A stretch of DNA of 64,000 nt from Janthinobacterium sp. 64 (GTDB lineage: Bacteria > Pseudomonadota > Gammaproteobacteria > Burkholderiales > Burkholderiaceae_D): contig NZ_PHUG01000001.1 of assembly GCF_002813325.1 (NCBI RefSeq), positions 3,968,001-4,032,000 of the forward strand. Direction: 5' to 3'. Of the stretch, positions 35,249 through 44,385 are shown piece by piece. Made by a program: the position numbers and the translations under genes. How positions within the stretch are numbered: the stretch's first letter is position 1; every line of letters begins with the position of its first letter. A model generated the notes under the pieces. The model did no database searches. It was not told the DNA's origin and saw only the letters and a program-made list of their open reading frames with translations.

Positions 35249-36328
35249 ATGTACCGCATCTTATTCTTGGGAGTCCTGATCATCATGAGTTCTTGCACCT
35301 TGCGCGCCGCGCCTGCTGCGCCTGTTGAATCTTTGCAACGCCACGATGGCAAGTTCCGCAATCCCGTGCAGATGCACAAGCTGGGCACGGCGGCCACGCT
35401 CAAGCTGATGTGGACCTTTCTCTTTGACAAGCCCGACAGTACGGTGCCGGCCGCGGCTGTGCCCGTGCAAGCCTTGACCCAGGCGCAATTGCTGGCCGCG
35501 CCCGACAACAGCCTGTTTCGCCTCGGTCACTCGACCCTGCTGCTGAAACTGAACAACGAATTCTTCCTCACCGACCCCGTGTTTTCCGAGCGCGCCTCGC
35601 CCGTGCAGTGGGCGGGACCGAAGCGTTTCCACCAGCCGCCCATCAGCATCGCTGACTTGCCGCCGATCAAGGCCATCATCCTGTCGCACAACCATTACGA
35701 CCATCTCGACCATGCCGCCGTGCTGCAACTGGCCGCCAAGACCGAGCACTTTGTTGCGCCGCTGGGCGTGGGCGATACCTTGGTTGCCTGGGGCGTGCCG
35801 GCGGCCAAGGTGCGGCAATTCGACTGGTGGCAGGGCACCACGATTGCCGGCGTGAAACTCGTCGCCACCCCCTCGCAGCATTTCTCGGGGCGCGGCTTGT
35901 TTGATGGCAATCAAACCCTGTGGGCGTCGTGGGTCATCGACGCGCCGGACGTGCGCGTGTTTTTCAGCGGCGACTCTGGCTATTTCGACGGTTTCAAGCA
36001 GATCGGCGACAAGTACGGCCCGTTTGACGTGACCATGATCGAGACGGGGGCGTATGACAAGCTGTGGCCGGACGTGCACATGCAGCCGGAGGAAACCCTG
36101 CAAGCCCACCTGGACTTGCGCGGCAAGTGGCTCATGCCCGTGCATAACGGCACCTTTGACCTGGGGCTGCACGCCTGGCATGAACCGTTCGACCGCATCA
36201 CGGGGCTGGCGGCCAAGCAGGGCGTGCACCTGGCCACGCCGCAGATGGGCGAGACGGTCGACCTGACGCAACCGCAGAAGGGGAATAAGTGGTGGCTGGC
36301 AATGCTGGAAGAGGAAATGGCCCGGTAA
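35249..36328 (+). CDS. Exported metallo-beta-lactamase-fold hydrolase (NAPE-PLD/RomA-like)
   Basis: A 359-residue protein with a hydrophobic signal and a lipobox-like MSSC, probably lipid-anchored. The MBL metal motif HNHYDHLDH spans residues 147-155, followed by FFSGDSGYFDGF and a late MPVHNGTFDLGLHAW, the pattern of the RomA/NAPE-phospholipase D-like branch. The ATG at 35249 is preferred over an in-frame TTG at 35234. Family members act on phosphodiesters or esters of lipids, but this substrate is unknown. It is divergent from a TetR gene, so probably inducible. Confidence 0.82.
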   Translation: MYRILFLGVLIIMSSCTLRAAPAAPVESLQRHDGKFRNPVQMHKLGTAATLKLMWTFLFDKPDSTVPAAAVPVQALTQAQLLAAPDNSLFRLGHSTLLLKLNNEFFLTDPVFSERASPVQWAGPKRFHQPPISIADLPPIKAIILSHNHYDHLDHAAVLQLAAKTEHFVAPLGVGDTLVAWGVPAAKVRQFDWWQGTTIAGVKLVATPSQHFSGRGLFDGNQTLWASWVIDAPDVRVFFSGDSGYFDGFKQIGDKYGPFDVTMIETGAYDKLWPDVHMQPEETLQAHLDLRGKWLMPVHNGTFDLGLHAWHEPFDRITGLAAKQGVHLATPQMGETVDLTQPQKGNKWWLAMLEEEMAR

Positions 36329-36335
36329 AGCTGGC

Positions 36336-36668
36336 TCAAGCCGTTACGCTGATCAGGCGGCCCAGGGTCTGGCCATAGCTGTTCAGCTGGGGCGTGCTTT
36401 TCGGCGTGGCGGGGAGCGCTTGCTGCGGTACGGCCAGCTTGATCGCCTGATCCAGTTGCGGCGCCTTCACGGTGGCAGGGGCATTGGCCTGGGCTTGCTG
36501 GCTGCTGCGCTGCGTCTGGCTCAGCGACTCCTGTTCCCGCGCCAGCGACTGGCGGCTTTGCGCCAGTTGCTCCCTGTCGCGCTCTACCTGGTTCTGGCCT
36601 TGCTCGACCCGGCGTTGCGCCGTGGCCAGCGAGGCTTGCAGATTGTTGACGGACGTTAGCGTGACCAC
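36336..36668 (-). CDS. Hypothetical Gln-rich coiled-coil protein
   Basis: A 110-residue protein whose residues 5-65 form a heptad-like helix rich in Gln, Arg, Glu and Ser (QRRVEQGQNQVERDREQLAQ), followed by a Pro/Ala/Gln tail ending LGRLISVTA. The frame is open to 36788, but the upstream part reads like non-coding sequence; the GTG at 36668 has AAAGG eight bases before it. A GTG at 36677 is the alternative. No known family; it may be a small structural or secreted protein. The 438 bp upstream up to the next gene holds no other gene I can support. Confidence 0.55.
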   Translation of the reverse strand: MVTLTSVNNLQASLATAQRRVEQGQNQVERDREQLAQSRQSLAREQESLSQTQRSSQQAQANAPATVKAPQLDQAIKLAVPQQALPATPKSTPQLNSYGQTLGRLISVTA

Positions 36669-37004
36669 ATTGTTCACCTTTGAAAGTATGTCCAGGTGTG
36701 CGCAGAAGAGGAAGAATGCAGGCCGGGGGGGCGCGACATGTCTGCAGGTAATCTTCACCTGAATCAAGAGTAGGACAAATTCTCGCATAGTTCCAGCTAA
36801 TTATGTTTTCTTGATAATTTATCGTGCGCGCCCTGTGTTGCTGAACTGGCATGCCGACGCAGGCGACGCTATGCTCAAAGTGAGTGCACGCTTCCCTTGC
36901 TTGCCCTTTCCTCTCTGCCACGGCCGATGTCCCGCTGCGAAGATGGCAGGACTGGTCACAGTTAAAATGTTGCTTTTTAAATAGTCAATATGTTGTTGTT
37001 TTTT

Positions 37005-37058
37005 TTACCATGGTAACGCACGGTAATACGCGGGCTGCTTGGCGCTCTGGGCTATAAT
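37005..37058 (+). promoter_or_regulatory. Putative operator and -10 element upstream of a LacI-family gene
   Basis: TTACCATGGTAA at 37005-37016 is a perfect 12-bp palindrome, followed by a related CGGTAATACG. A consensus TATAAT stands at 37053-37058, about 50 bp before the start codon, but no good -35 is seen 17 bp before it. Autoregulation by the LacI-type protein is likely. The rest of 36669-37004 is AT-richer non-coding sequence. Confidence 0.5.
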
Positions 37059-37106
37059 GGACGGTCAGAGTTGGTTTTTTTTGCCATACAGACAGGTCGT
37101 TAACAC

Positions 37107-38129
37107 ATGAATCTCAAGAGCCTCGCAATTGCCCTCGGCATGTCGAAAACGACAGTCAGCAGGGCGTTGAACGGCTATCCCGAAGTCAATTCCCGCACCC
37201 GTGAAATCGTCCTGGCCGCCGCCAAGAAAGTCGGCTACCGGCCCAACCCGCTGGCGCGCAGCCTGGCTGTCGGCCGCACCAATGTGCTGGGCATGATCTA
37301 TCCCCTGCTGCCCAGCGACCTGGGTGACAGCGTCTTTCTTTCCGTGGTGAATGGCATGTCGGACGCCGTGGAAGCGTCGAAGATGAGTCTCATCATCGCC
37401 CCCGTGTCGCCGCAGAATGAACAGCCCTCGTATGAAACCATGGTGCGCGGGCACCAGGTCGATGGCCTGGTGGTGGGCCGCACCAAGGTGGTCGATCAGC
37501 GCATCGCCTACCTGACAAAAGTCGGCTTTCCCTTTGTGGCGAATGGCCGCACGCGCATCGACGCGCCGTACGCGTATTTTGACTACGACAACGATACGGG
37601 CATCGACCTGGCCGTGTCCTTCCTGGCGGCGCACGGCCACCAGCGCATCGCCCTGCTGAGCGCGCCGCTGGACTTGCATTTTGCTTATGAGCGCAAGGAA
37701 AGCTTTATCCGCTGTATGGCGCAGGCGGGCATGCCGGTCGATCCCGCCTATTTGCTCGACAATACTTTTGACCGCCGCAGCGGCTACCAGGCCATGCAGC
37801 AATTGCTGGCCTGCTCGCCCCGTCCCACGGCCGTCATCGTCGACAACCATTTGTCCGGCGTGGGCGTGGTGCGCGCGCTGATGGATGCGGGCATCGAGAT
37901 CGGCAAGGAAATCTCCGTCATCGTCTGGGGCAATGTGGAAGACACTTTGATCGGCATCAACGTCACCACCATCGACCAGCCCGACCTGCGCCGCGCCGGC
38001 GCCAAGATGGTTGAAATGCTGCAATCGCTGCTGGCTGGCACGCCGCCGGAACGGCTGCAGGAAATCTGGCAGCCGGTGCTGTTGCCGGGGGCGACGGTGG
38101 GGCGCTGCGCGGACGCGTCAGATACGTAA
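37107..38129 (+). CDS. Orphan LacI-family transcriptional regulator
   Basis: A 340-residue LacI-type regulator starting directly with the helix-turn-helix (LKSLAIALGMSKTTVSRALN, residues 3-22) and followed by the ribose-binding-like effector domain. No sugar transporter or catabolic gene adjoins it: upstream is a coiled-coil gene on the other strand, downstream a convergent protease-like gene. It may control a distant regulon. The conserved VSRALNGYPEVN points to a sugar-responsive regulator, but the effector is unknown. Confidence 0.88.
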   Translation: MNLKSLAIALGMSKTTVSRALNGYPEVNSRTREIVLAAAKKVGYRPNPLARSLAVGRTNVLGMIYPLLPSDLGDSVFLSVVNGMSDAVEASKMSLIIAPVSPQNEQPSYETMVRGHQVDGLVVGRTKVVDQRIAYLTKVGFPFVANGRTRIDAPYAYFDYDNDTGIDLAVSFLAAHGHQRIALLSAPLDLHFAYERKESFIRCMAQAGMPVDPAYLLDNTFDRRSGYQAMQQLLACSPRPTAVIVDNHLSGVGVVRALMDAGIEIGKEISVIVWGNVEDTLIGINVTTIDQPDLRRAGAKMVEMLQSLLAGTPPERLQEIWQPVLLPGATVGRCADASDT

Positions 38130-38155
38130 GGCGCGGCAAGAGAGGCGCTGCATAT

Positions 38156-39073
38156 TTATTTTCCAGGCGTGTTCGCCGTGTTCGCCGTATTCGCCCGTAT
38201 CAGCAATCGGCTCTTCGTGAAGTCAATGACGAGCGTTTTGTCTGCGAACGGACTTAAGCCGAGCAGGCCGAATTCGGGCCTGCTAGCAAAAATGGCAACA
38301 TTATCCTTGGTGCAGTAACTGGCCACGGCGCCCTCCGGTAGCGTGAAGAGGCCCACGCGGATATTCCGCGTGATGGGAGCTTGAAAGCACGTCAGCGGTT
38401 TGCCCCAGGCGTTGGCGGTCATCACATGCGCGCCTTCCAGGCTCGTCCGGCCTACTGCCTGCAGCCAGTCACTTTCCCGGAAGATGCCGAGTGCCATGCT
38501 TGCACTGCCCGTGTCAAACAGCAGGTTTTGCGTGCCAGTCGCGAATCCCTCGGCTTTGACCATGGGCACGAAGCCATCATGCGCCGCTGTTATTTCAAGA
38601 TCCACGATCGTGTCATTGGGTTTCGCTTCAGTCCCGTTCTTGCCAATGCGAAAGCGCTGTTGGGAAAGATCCAGGCTGATGGCCTGACCTTGTAATACAT
38701 CATTTCCCAGCGTTCCAATGAGCGTCGTTGCCTTGCATGTGGCCATGGGCCCGGTTCCAGCCGTTGCTGGCGACTGCGGCAAGAACGGTGCGGGCAACTT
38801 GAAGGTGCCGATTTGAAGCGTATAGGAAGCAGTCGCAAGCTGGGCATGAGGGGGAGCAAGCTTCAAGGATTGGTAAAGTATGCTTCGTCCCGCCCCTGTA
38901 TCAAATTGCATCAAGCAGCGTTGATCGTCCAGGCGAACAGGCAATAGTATTGCCCCCAGAACGGTGCCATCTTGCAACACGGTCTTGCTGAAGGTAAATG
39001 ATTGCCACTTATCTTCTTTGGCCGCACTCGCAGAGCAGAAAGCCAGCAAACTGAGGCACAGTATTGCTTTCAC
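38156..39073 (-). CDS. Exported two-lobed retropepsin-like aspartyl protease
   Basis: A 305-residue protein with signal peptide (LSLLAFCSASA). Two aspartyl-protease motifs are visible: FDTGAGRS (Asp58) and LLFDTGSASMAL (Asp187). Each is followed by a lobe-closing segment, GTLGNDVL in lobe 1 and FGLLGLSPF in lobe 2. Bacterial retropepsin-like proteins usually have one motif and dimerise; two in one chain resembles pepsin architecture. The start is the GTG at 39073 with AAAGGAGGGTGCC before it; the frame is open further to 39136. The C-terminus ends in a short tandem repeat (NTANTANTPGK, from 9-bp DNA repeats near 38166). No neighbour suggests the substrate. Confidence 0.75.
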   Translation of the reverse strand: MKAILCLSLLAFCSASAAKEDKWQSFTFSKTVLQDGTVLGAILLPVRLDDQRCLMQFDTGAGRSILYQSLKLAPPHAQLATASYTLQIGTFKLPAPFLPQSPATAGTGPMATCKATTLIGTLGNDVLQGQAISLDLSQQRFRIGKNGTEAKPNDTIVDLEITAAHDGFVPMVKAEGFATGTQNLLFDTGSASMALGIFRESDWLQAVGRTSLEGAHVMTANAWGKPLTCFQAPITRNIRVGLFTLPEGAVASYCTKDNVAIFASRPEFGLLGLSPFADKTLVIDFTKSRLLIRANTANTANTPGK

Positions 39074-39263
39074 GGCACCCTCCTTTGCCGCGACAATACG
39101 GCAGGCGGGCGCTCTGTACGAATCGATGAAATCCAATTGTTTGTCCTATGGCGTTGCGTCGGGATAGGCGAGCGTCTTCGTTCACATGGCACTTGCGCGC
39201 ATGAATCTTACATAAAATGTATCTTTATTACAATGGAACGGCAACGATTACTCGCCCTGAACG

Positions 39264-39300
39264 TAAAAACGCCGCCACCGGCAACATCCCGGTAGCGGCG
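39264..39300 (-). terminator. Rho-independent terminator after the indolepyruvate oxidoreductase gene
   Basis: Read on the - strand, CGCCGCTACCGGG and CCGGTGGCGGCG pair around a 6-base loop with one mismatch, followed by TTTTTACG. It lies 30 bp after the stop codon. Confidence 0.8.
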
Positions 39301-39330
39301 CAGGGCACCACGCGCTGCATGCAGCAGGGT

Positions 39331-42300
39331 TTACGCCGCGCTCTTGCTACCCTGTGCCAGCACTGCCAGCAATCTCGCCTTATCCTTGCGGTAAGTATCG
39401 ACGGCCGCTTCCTTGACGTGGCCGAAGCCGCGGATTTTCTCGGGCAAGGACGCCAGTTCCACGCAGGTGGCCAGCTTGTCCGCCGTCAGGTTGACCAGCA
39501 GTCCGGCCAGCAGTTCGCGGTATTCGACGATCAGCGCGCGTTCCATCTTGCGCTCGGCTGTGTAGCCGAAGACGTCGAAGCTGCCGCCCCGTAGCCCCTT
39601 GGCTTTGGCCAGCAGCTGGAAGGCGCGCCACATCCAGGAACCGAACTCCGCTTTCACGAGGTGACCCTTGGCATCTTTCTTGGCAAACAGCGGTGGCGCC
39701 AGGTTGAATTTGACGGAGAAATTCCCTTCGAACTGCTGCTGCAATTGCTCCACGAAACGGCCATCCGTGTACAGGCGCGCCACTTCGTATTCATCCTTGT
39801 AGGCGAGCAATTTGAAATAGCTTTTCGCCACGGCCATCGACAGCTTCTGGCCCAGTCCCAGGGTGTTTTCGCGGTCGCGCACCTGTTTCACCAGGGTCGC
39901 ATAACCATCCGCATACGCGGCATTTTGATACGCGGTGAGGAATTCCACGCGCTTCTTGATCACGCTATCGAGGCTTTGCGGCATCTGCACGAGGATCGCC
40001 TGCGACGGCGTGGCGATCTGCGTCACCTTGCGCACGTCGACGGCGGCGCGGCGGCCCCACAGGAAACTCTTCTTGTTCGACTCGATGCCCACGCCATTGA
40101 GTTCGATGGCGCGCAGCAAGGCCGCTTCCGTCAACGGGATGCGGCCCTTTTGCCAGGCGTAGCCGAGCATGAACAGGTTGGCGGCAATCGAGTCGCCCAT
40201 CAGCGCGGTGGCTAATTTTGTGGCGTCGATGAAGTCGGCCGCGTCGGCGCCGCCCACGGATTCCTCGATCAGCTGGCGCACTTCGGCCGTCGGATATTGC
40301 CAGTCCGCATTCTGCGCAAACGTGCCCGGCGGCTGCTCGTGCAGGTTGACGACGGCCAGGCTGCGGCCCGGGCGCATTTTCGACACGGCATCCTGCGCGC
40401 CGGCCGTCAGCATGTCGCAGCCTAAAATCAGGTCCGCTTCGCCGGTGGCGATGCGCTGCGCGCGGATATGCGCGGGCGACCTGGCGATTTTCACGTGCGA
40501 GGTGACGGAACCGTTCTTTTGCGACATGCCCGTCATGTCCAGCACGGACGCGCCCTTGCCTTCCAGGTGCGCCGCCATGCCCATCAGGGCGCCGACGGTG
40601 ATGACGCCCGTGCCGCCGATGCCGTTGATGAGGATGTTGTACGGCGCGTCGCAGGCGGGCAGCACCGGATCCTGCAGCGGGCCGAAGTTGTCTGTCTCGC
40701 CCGCTTTGCTCGCGCCCGTCTTGGTCTTCTTCAGGCTGCCGCCTTCGACGGTGACGAAGCTGGGGCAAAAGCCCTTGGCGCACGAGTAATCCTTGTTGCA
40801 CGAGGATTGGTCGATGGTGCGCTTGCGGCCAAATTCCGTTTCCTTCGGCAGGATCGACACGCAGTTCGACTGCACGCCGCAATCGCCGCAGCCTTCGCAG
40901 ACGGCGTCGTTGATGACCATGCGTTTGGCCACGTCCGGATACTCGCCCTTTTTGCGGCGCCGGCGTTTCTCGGCCGCGCAGGTCTGGTCGTAGATCAGCA
41001 CGGACACGCCTTGTACTTCGCGCAATTCGCGCTGCACGGCATCCATATCCTTGCGGTCATGCAAGGTCAGGTGGGCGGGCAGGTTGCTGCGGTCGCTGTA
41101 GCGGCTCAAATCTTCCGTGACCAGCGCGATGCGGGCGATGCCTTCGGCTGCCACTTGCTGCGCCATCATCGGCACGGTGATGAGGCCGTCCACGGGCTGG
41201 CCGCCCGTCATGGCGACGGCGTCGTTGTACAGAATCTTGTAGGTAATGTTGACCTTGGCCGCCTGCGCGGCGCGGATGGCCAGGTAGCCCGAATGGAAAT
41301 ACGTGCCGTCGCCGAGGTTCTGGAATACGTGCGGCAATTCCGAGAAAGCGGCCTGCCCGATCCACGGCGCGCCTTCGCCCCCCATGTGCGTGGTCAGCTT
41401 GTTCATTTCCGGGTAGATCGACGTGGCCATCACGTGGCAGCCGATGCCGGCCAGCGCCAGGCTGCCGTCGGGTACCTTGGTCGAGGTGTTGTGCGGGCAG
41501 CCGGAGCAGTAAAAGGCGGGGCGGAACGGCGTATTCACGGCTTTCTTTAATACCGCATCCTTGGCGTCGAGGAAACTGAGTCGAGCCTTGATCAGGTCGC
41601 AGGTGACGGGATCGGAAATCAGGCGCGCGATGCGGCTGGCGATGACACGCGCCACTTGCGAGACGGAAAAATCCGCCTTCGAGGTGAGCAGCCATTCGCC
41701 GCGCGGCGCCACCCATTCGCCCTTTTCATCGAACTTGCCGATCACGCGCGGGCGCACGTCGTCGCGCCAGTTGTACAACTGTTCCTTCAGCTGGTATTCG
41801 ACGATCTGGCGTTTTTCTTCGACGACGAGGATTTCATCGAGGCCTTGTGCGAATTCGCGCACGCTGTCCGGCTCCAGCGGCCACGGCATCGCGACCTTGA
41901 ACAGCCGCATGCCCACGTCGGCCGCCATTTGCTCATCGATGCCCAGCTCTTCCAGCGCTTCCAGGACGTCCAGGTAGGACTTGCCGGAAGCGATGATGCC
42001 CAGCTTGGCGTTCGGGCTGGCTATGGTGGTGTGGTTGAGCTTGTTCTCGCGCGCGTAGGCCAGCGCCGCATAGATCTTGTAGTCCTGCATCAGCGCTTCC
42101 TGGTTGCGCGCCTGCTGGCCCAGTGGGATGCTCGACAGACGCGCGTTCAGGCCGCCTTCGGGCATGATGAAGTCCTGCGGGATTTTGACTTCCACGCGGA
42201 ACGGGTCGGCGTCGATGGAGGCCGACGATTCGACCGTGTCGGCCAGGGCCTTGAAGGCTACCGTGCAGCCGGAAAAGCGCGACATGGCCCAGCCGTGGAT

Positions 42301-42927
42301 GCCGAGGTCCAGGTATTCCTGCACATTGCACGGATACAGCACGGGGATCATCGAGGCGGAAAACAAATGGTCGGACTGGTGCGGCAGGGTCGACGAATAC
42401 GCGCCATGGTCGTCGCCGGCCACCAGCAGCACGCCACCCAGTTTCGACGTTCCCGCATGGTTCATGTGCTTGAAGACATCGCCGCAGCGGTCCACACCCG
42501 GGCCCTTGCCGTACCACATGGCGAACACGCCGTCGTACTTGGCCGGGCCGATCAGGTCGACTTGCTGCGAACCCCAGACGGCCGTGGCGGCCAGGTCTTC
42601 ATTGACGCCGGGCACGAACTGCACGTGGTGCGCTTCCAGCTGCTTTTTCGCTTTCCACAGGTTCTCGTCCAGGCCGCCCAGGGGCGAACCGCGGTAGCCG
42701 GAGATGAAGCCGGCCGTGTTCAGTCCCGCAGCCTGGTCGCGCAGGCGCTGCATCATGGGCAGGCGCACGAGGGCCTGGATGCCGGACAGGAAGATGGCAC
42801 CGGAAGTGGCCGTGTATTTGTCGTCGAGGCTGACGCTGGTCAAACGGGAAGGTTCAAGCGGGGTAGATGGCGCGGCACCGGCGTTTCTAACGAACGCTGC
42901 AGAGCCGTTTTCCGTGGTCACGGACAT
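39331..42927 (-). CDS. Indolepyruvate ferredoxin oxidoreductase family protein (fused long form)
   Basis: A 1198-residue enzyme of the fused long IOR type. It oxidatively decarboxylates aryl-2-ketoacids such as indolepyruvate or phenylpyruvate to acyl-CoA with ferredoxin. The N-terminal part is the pyrimidine/TPP-binding alpha region (SGYRGSPLGGLDENLW). Around residues 470-570 is the TPP pyrophosphate part (FYCSGCPHNTST). A Cys-rich 4Fe-4S segment (CEGCGDCGVQSNC) lies near residue 680, and the C-terminal third is the gamma domain (GIGGTGVITVGALMG). The ATG at 42927 follows TTTGGAGACAGCC. It has its own terminator and a large palindrome upstream, so it is a single-gene unit. Likely role: aromatic amino acid breakdown. 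Confidence 0.92.
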   Translation of the reverse strand: MSVTTENGSAAFVRNAGAAPSTPLEPSRLTSVSLDDKYTATSGAIFLSGIQALVRLPMMQRLRDQAAGLNTAGFISGYRGSPLGGLDENLWKAKKQLEAHHVQFVPGVNEDLAATAVWGSQQVDLIGPAKYDGVFAMWYGKGPGVDRCGDVFKHMNHAGTSKLGGVLLVAGDDHGAYSSTLPHQSDHLFSASMIPVLYPCNVQEYLDLGIHGWAMSRFSGCTVAFKALADTVESSASIDADPFRVEVKIPQDFIMPEGGLNARLSSIPLGQQARNQEALMQDYKIYAALAYARENKLNHTTIASPNAKLGIIASGKSYLDVLEALEELGIDEQMAADVGMRLFKVAMPWPLEPDSVREFAQGLDEILVVEEKRQIVEYQLKEQLYNWRDDVRPRVIGKFDEKGEWVAPRGEWLLTSKADFSVSQVARVIASRIARLISDPVTCDLIKARLSFLDAKDAVLKKAVNTPFRPAFYCSGCPHNTSTKVPDGSLALAGIGCHVMATSIYPEMNKLTTHMGGEGAPWIGQAAFSELPHVFQNLGDGTYFHSGYLAIRAAQAAKVNITYKILYNDAVAMTGGQPVDGLITVPMMAQQVAAEGIARIALVTEDLSRYSDRSNLPAHLTLHDRKDMDAVQRELREVQGVSVLIYDQTCAAEKRRRRKKGEYPDVAKRMVINDAVCEGCGDCGVQSNCVSILPKETEFGRKRTIDQSSCNKDYSCAKGFCPSFVTVEGGSLKKTKTGASKAGETDNFGPLQDPVLPACDAPYNILINGIGGTGVITVGALMGMAAHLEGKGASVLDMTGMSQKNGSVTSHVKIARSPAHIRAQRIATGEADLILGCDMLTAGAQDAVSKMRPGRSLAVVNLHEQPPGTFAQNADWQYPTAEVRQLIEESVGGADAADFIDATKLATALMGDSIAANLFMLGYAWQKGRIPLTEAALLRAIELNGVGIESNKKSFLWGRRAAVDVRKVTQIATPSQAILVQMPQSLDSVIKKRVEFLTAYQNAAYADGYATLVKQVRDRENTLGLGQKLSMAVAKSYFKLLAYKDEYEVARLYTDGRFVEQLQQQFEGNFSVKFNLAPPLFAKKDAKGHLVKAEFGSWMWRAFQLLAKAKGLRGGSFDVFGYTAERKMERALIVEYRELLAGLLVNLTADKLATCVELASLPEKIRGFGHVKEAAVDTYRKDKARLLAVLAQGSKSAA

Positions 42928-43026
42928 GGCTGTCTCCAAAAGGGTGTTTCAGATAACGGCTGTACAAGGGGCGCACCCGGTAAGGCGCGCGCTGTGCAGA
43001 CGGGATGGCCGCGTATGGGCGGCACA

Positions 43027-43052
43027 TAACTATTTTAAATTTAAAATAGTTA
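43027..43052. promoter_or_regulatory. Perfect 26-bp AT-rich palindrome upstream of the oxidoreductase gene
   Basis: Half-site TAACTATTTTAAA is followed directly by its exact reverse complement. It lies about 100 bp upstream of the oxidoreductase start. A 13-bp uninterrupted half-site in GC-rich DNA is strong evidence for a dimeric regulator site. The adjacent gene is 3'-end on, so the site can only serve the oxidoreductase. Regulator unknown; Lrp/AsnC- or TetR-type proteins are possible. Confidence 0.75.
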
Positions 43053-43112
43053 ATGGGGTCAGTGTAGAACGACTGAGGGGAAGGGGCAAATACGCTTTGA
43101 CGATGGGGGTAT

Positions 43113-43154
43113 AAGAAAAAATGATGGCCTGCCTTGCGCCGCAAGACAGGCCAT
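43113..43154 (-). terminator. Rho-independent terminator after the exported hypothetical gene
   Basis: ATGGCCTG/CAGGCCAT and CTTGCG/CGCAAG pair into a near-perfect hairpin (43124-43154) with one mismatch. On the - strand it is followed by ATTTTTTCTTAT, so it terminates the gene ending at 43170. Confidence 0.82.
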
Positions 43155-43169
43155 GCATGCAGGGCACGC

Positions 43170-44312
43170 TTAGGGTTGCGTCCATTGCAGCTTGCGTGCG
43201 CGCAAGGGATAGGCCACTGGCGTCAACTCTGGCAGCAGGGCATTGAGCGAGTCTTGCGCCAGTTCCAGGGCTTTTTGGGGGCTGATTTCATTGATAGCGA
43301 TAGTGCTGAAGATAGCGTTATCAAAGCTCAGGTAAACGGGAGGCCCATTTTCCTTGATATCGAAGGTCTTGCGGTCTTTGTAGAAGGCGATTTCGTACGT
43401 GCCCGGCGGCAGTTCCAGCGCCACATGGGTCCTGGAGTCATTATAGTAAGAGGTTTTTTTCGCGCGGCCCTGCAGATGGCTGGCCTCGATATTATAGAAT
43501 TTCCTGCCACTGTCGAATTTCTCGCTATCCACTGTTTCTTGCGGCATGCGGTTAAAGAAGATCAGATTGGCTTTTTTGTTGAGTGCCGTGCCCGCCTGCC
43601 CTGGCACATTCGACGGCTCGAGGGCGGTCGTACGGCGCATGCCTTGTTCCTCGGCTTGTTGCACGGTTTTGCGCTCAATGATCGCGTTCAGCGTAATGGA
43701 GACGTGCAGTGGCCCTATACGATTTGCCTCTTTGACATCGTAGCTGAGTCCCTTCATCGCGGCGCGTGTCGTTTCGATGGAATGCCAGATCGTTTTGGCT
43801 GCAACCCGGTCGTATACCACCGTTTCAATGAGCATGACGAGGCTGGAGTAGCAGCCAAAGCTATTGCATTTTCCTAGCGTGGTATCTGCATATTTCCAGT
43901 CCACCAGAGCCACGTAGCGCCGCCCCGTCGTGCCGGCAGGCAGTCCCTGCACGGTGTCGAGGATGGATGGCTGCTTGAACGCGGGCGGCATGGGGACGAA
44001 GGCGAATTCTTCTTTCGGATCCTTGGCAGCGTCGACATAGGCACGGCAAGCCCAGCTTTTGAACAGGGACGTGTTGTCCGACGAGACGATGGTGCCCCAG
44101 GTACTTTCATGGGTCTTGGGCGTGCAACTTTCCGGCGCAATAAATACCACCACCTCGACTTCTTTTCTTTCGATGGGCTGCGCAACGTCGCTGAGCAGTA
44201 CTTCGCGCAGGGGAAATTCGGATTGAGGGCGGGCGGCTTGGGCGCCTTGCATCAAGAGCAGCAGGGCGGTGCCTGCCGCCAGGCAGCGCAAGGAAGTGGT
44301 AAGCAAAGACAT
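43170..44312 (-). CDS. Hypothetical exported protein
   Basis: A 380-residue protein with a signal peptide ending GAQA (residue 26). The mature part is mixed alpha/beta with four to five cysteines in the first half (ESCTPK, WACRAY, GKCNSFGCYSS), likely disulphide-bonded in the periplasm. The C-terminal third reads like a PEGA/DUF2846-type beta domain (VALELPPGTYEIAFYKDRKT), which often binds lipid or surface polymers. No enzyme motif is seen. It has its own terminator. The start lacks a clear ribosome site. Confidence 0.68.
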   Translation of the reverse strand: MSLLTTSLRCLAAGTALLLLMQGAQAARPQSEFPLREVLLSDVAQPIERKEVEVVVFIAPESCTPKTHESTWGTIVSSDNTSLFKSWACRAYVDAAKDPKEEFAFVPMPPAFKQPSILDTVQGLPAGTTGRRYVALVDWKYADTTLGKCNSFGCYSSLVMLIETVVYDRVAAKTIWHSIETTRAAMKGLSYDVKEANRIGPLHVSITLNAIIERKTVQQAEEQGMRRTTALEPSNVPGQAGTALNKKANLIFFNRMPQETVDSEKFDSGRKFYNIEASHLQGRAKKTSYYNDSRTHVALELPPGTYEIAFYKDRKTFDIKENGPPVYLSFDNAIFSTIAINEISPQKALELAQDSLNALLPELTPVAYPLRARKLQWTQP

Positions 44313-44385
44313 GATGATGATGGTGAAATGAACAGACCATCATTTTATTTCTTTTGAGAAATTATTGCTGGAAAAATAATGCTCG

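Noticed and set aside
38156..38190. 9-bp tandem repeat (TGTTCGCCG) as a mobile-element or CRISPR trace
   Set aside because: Only about three units, within coding sequence, with no spacers; a simple slippage repeat.
40468..43029. Two long + strand frames (360 and 457 codons)
   Set aside because: Antisense to the well-supported oxidoreductase gene.
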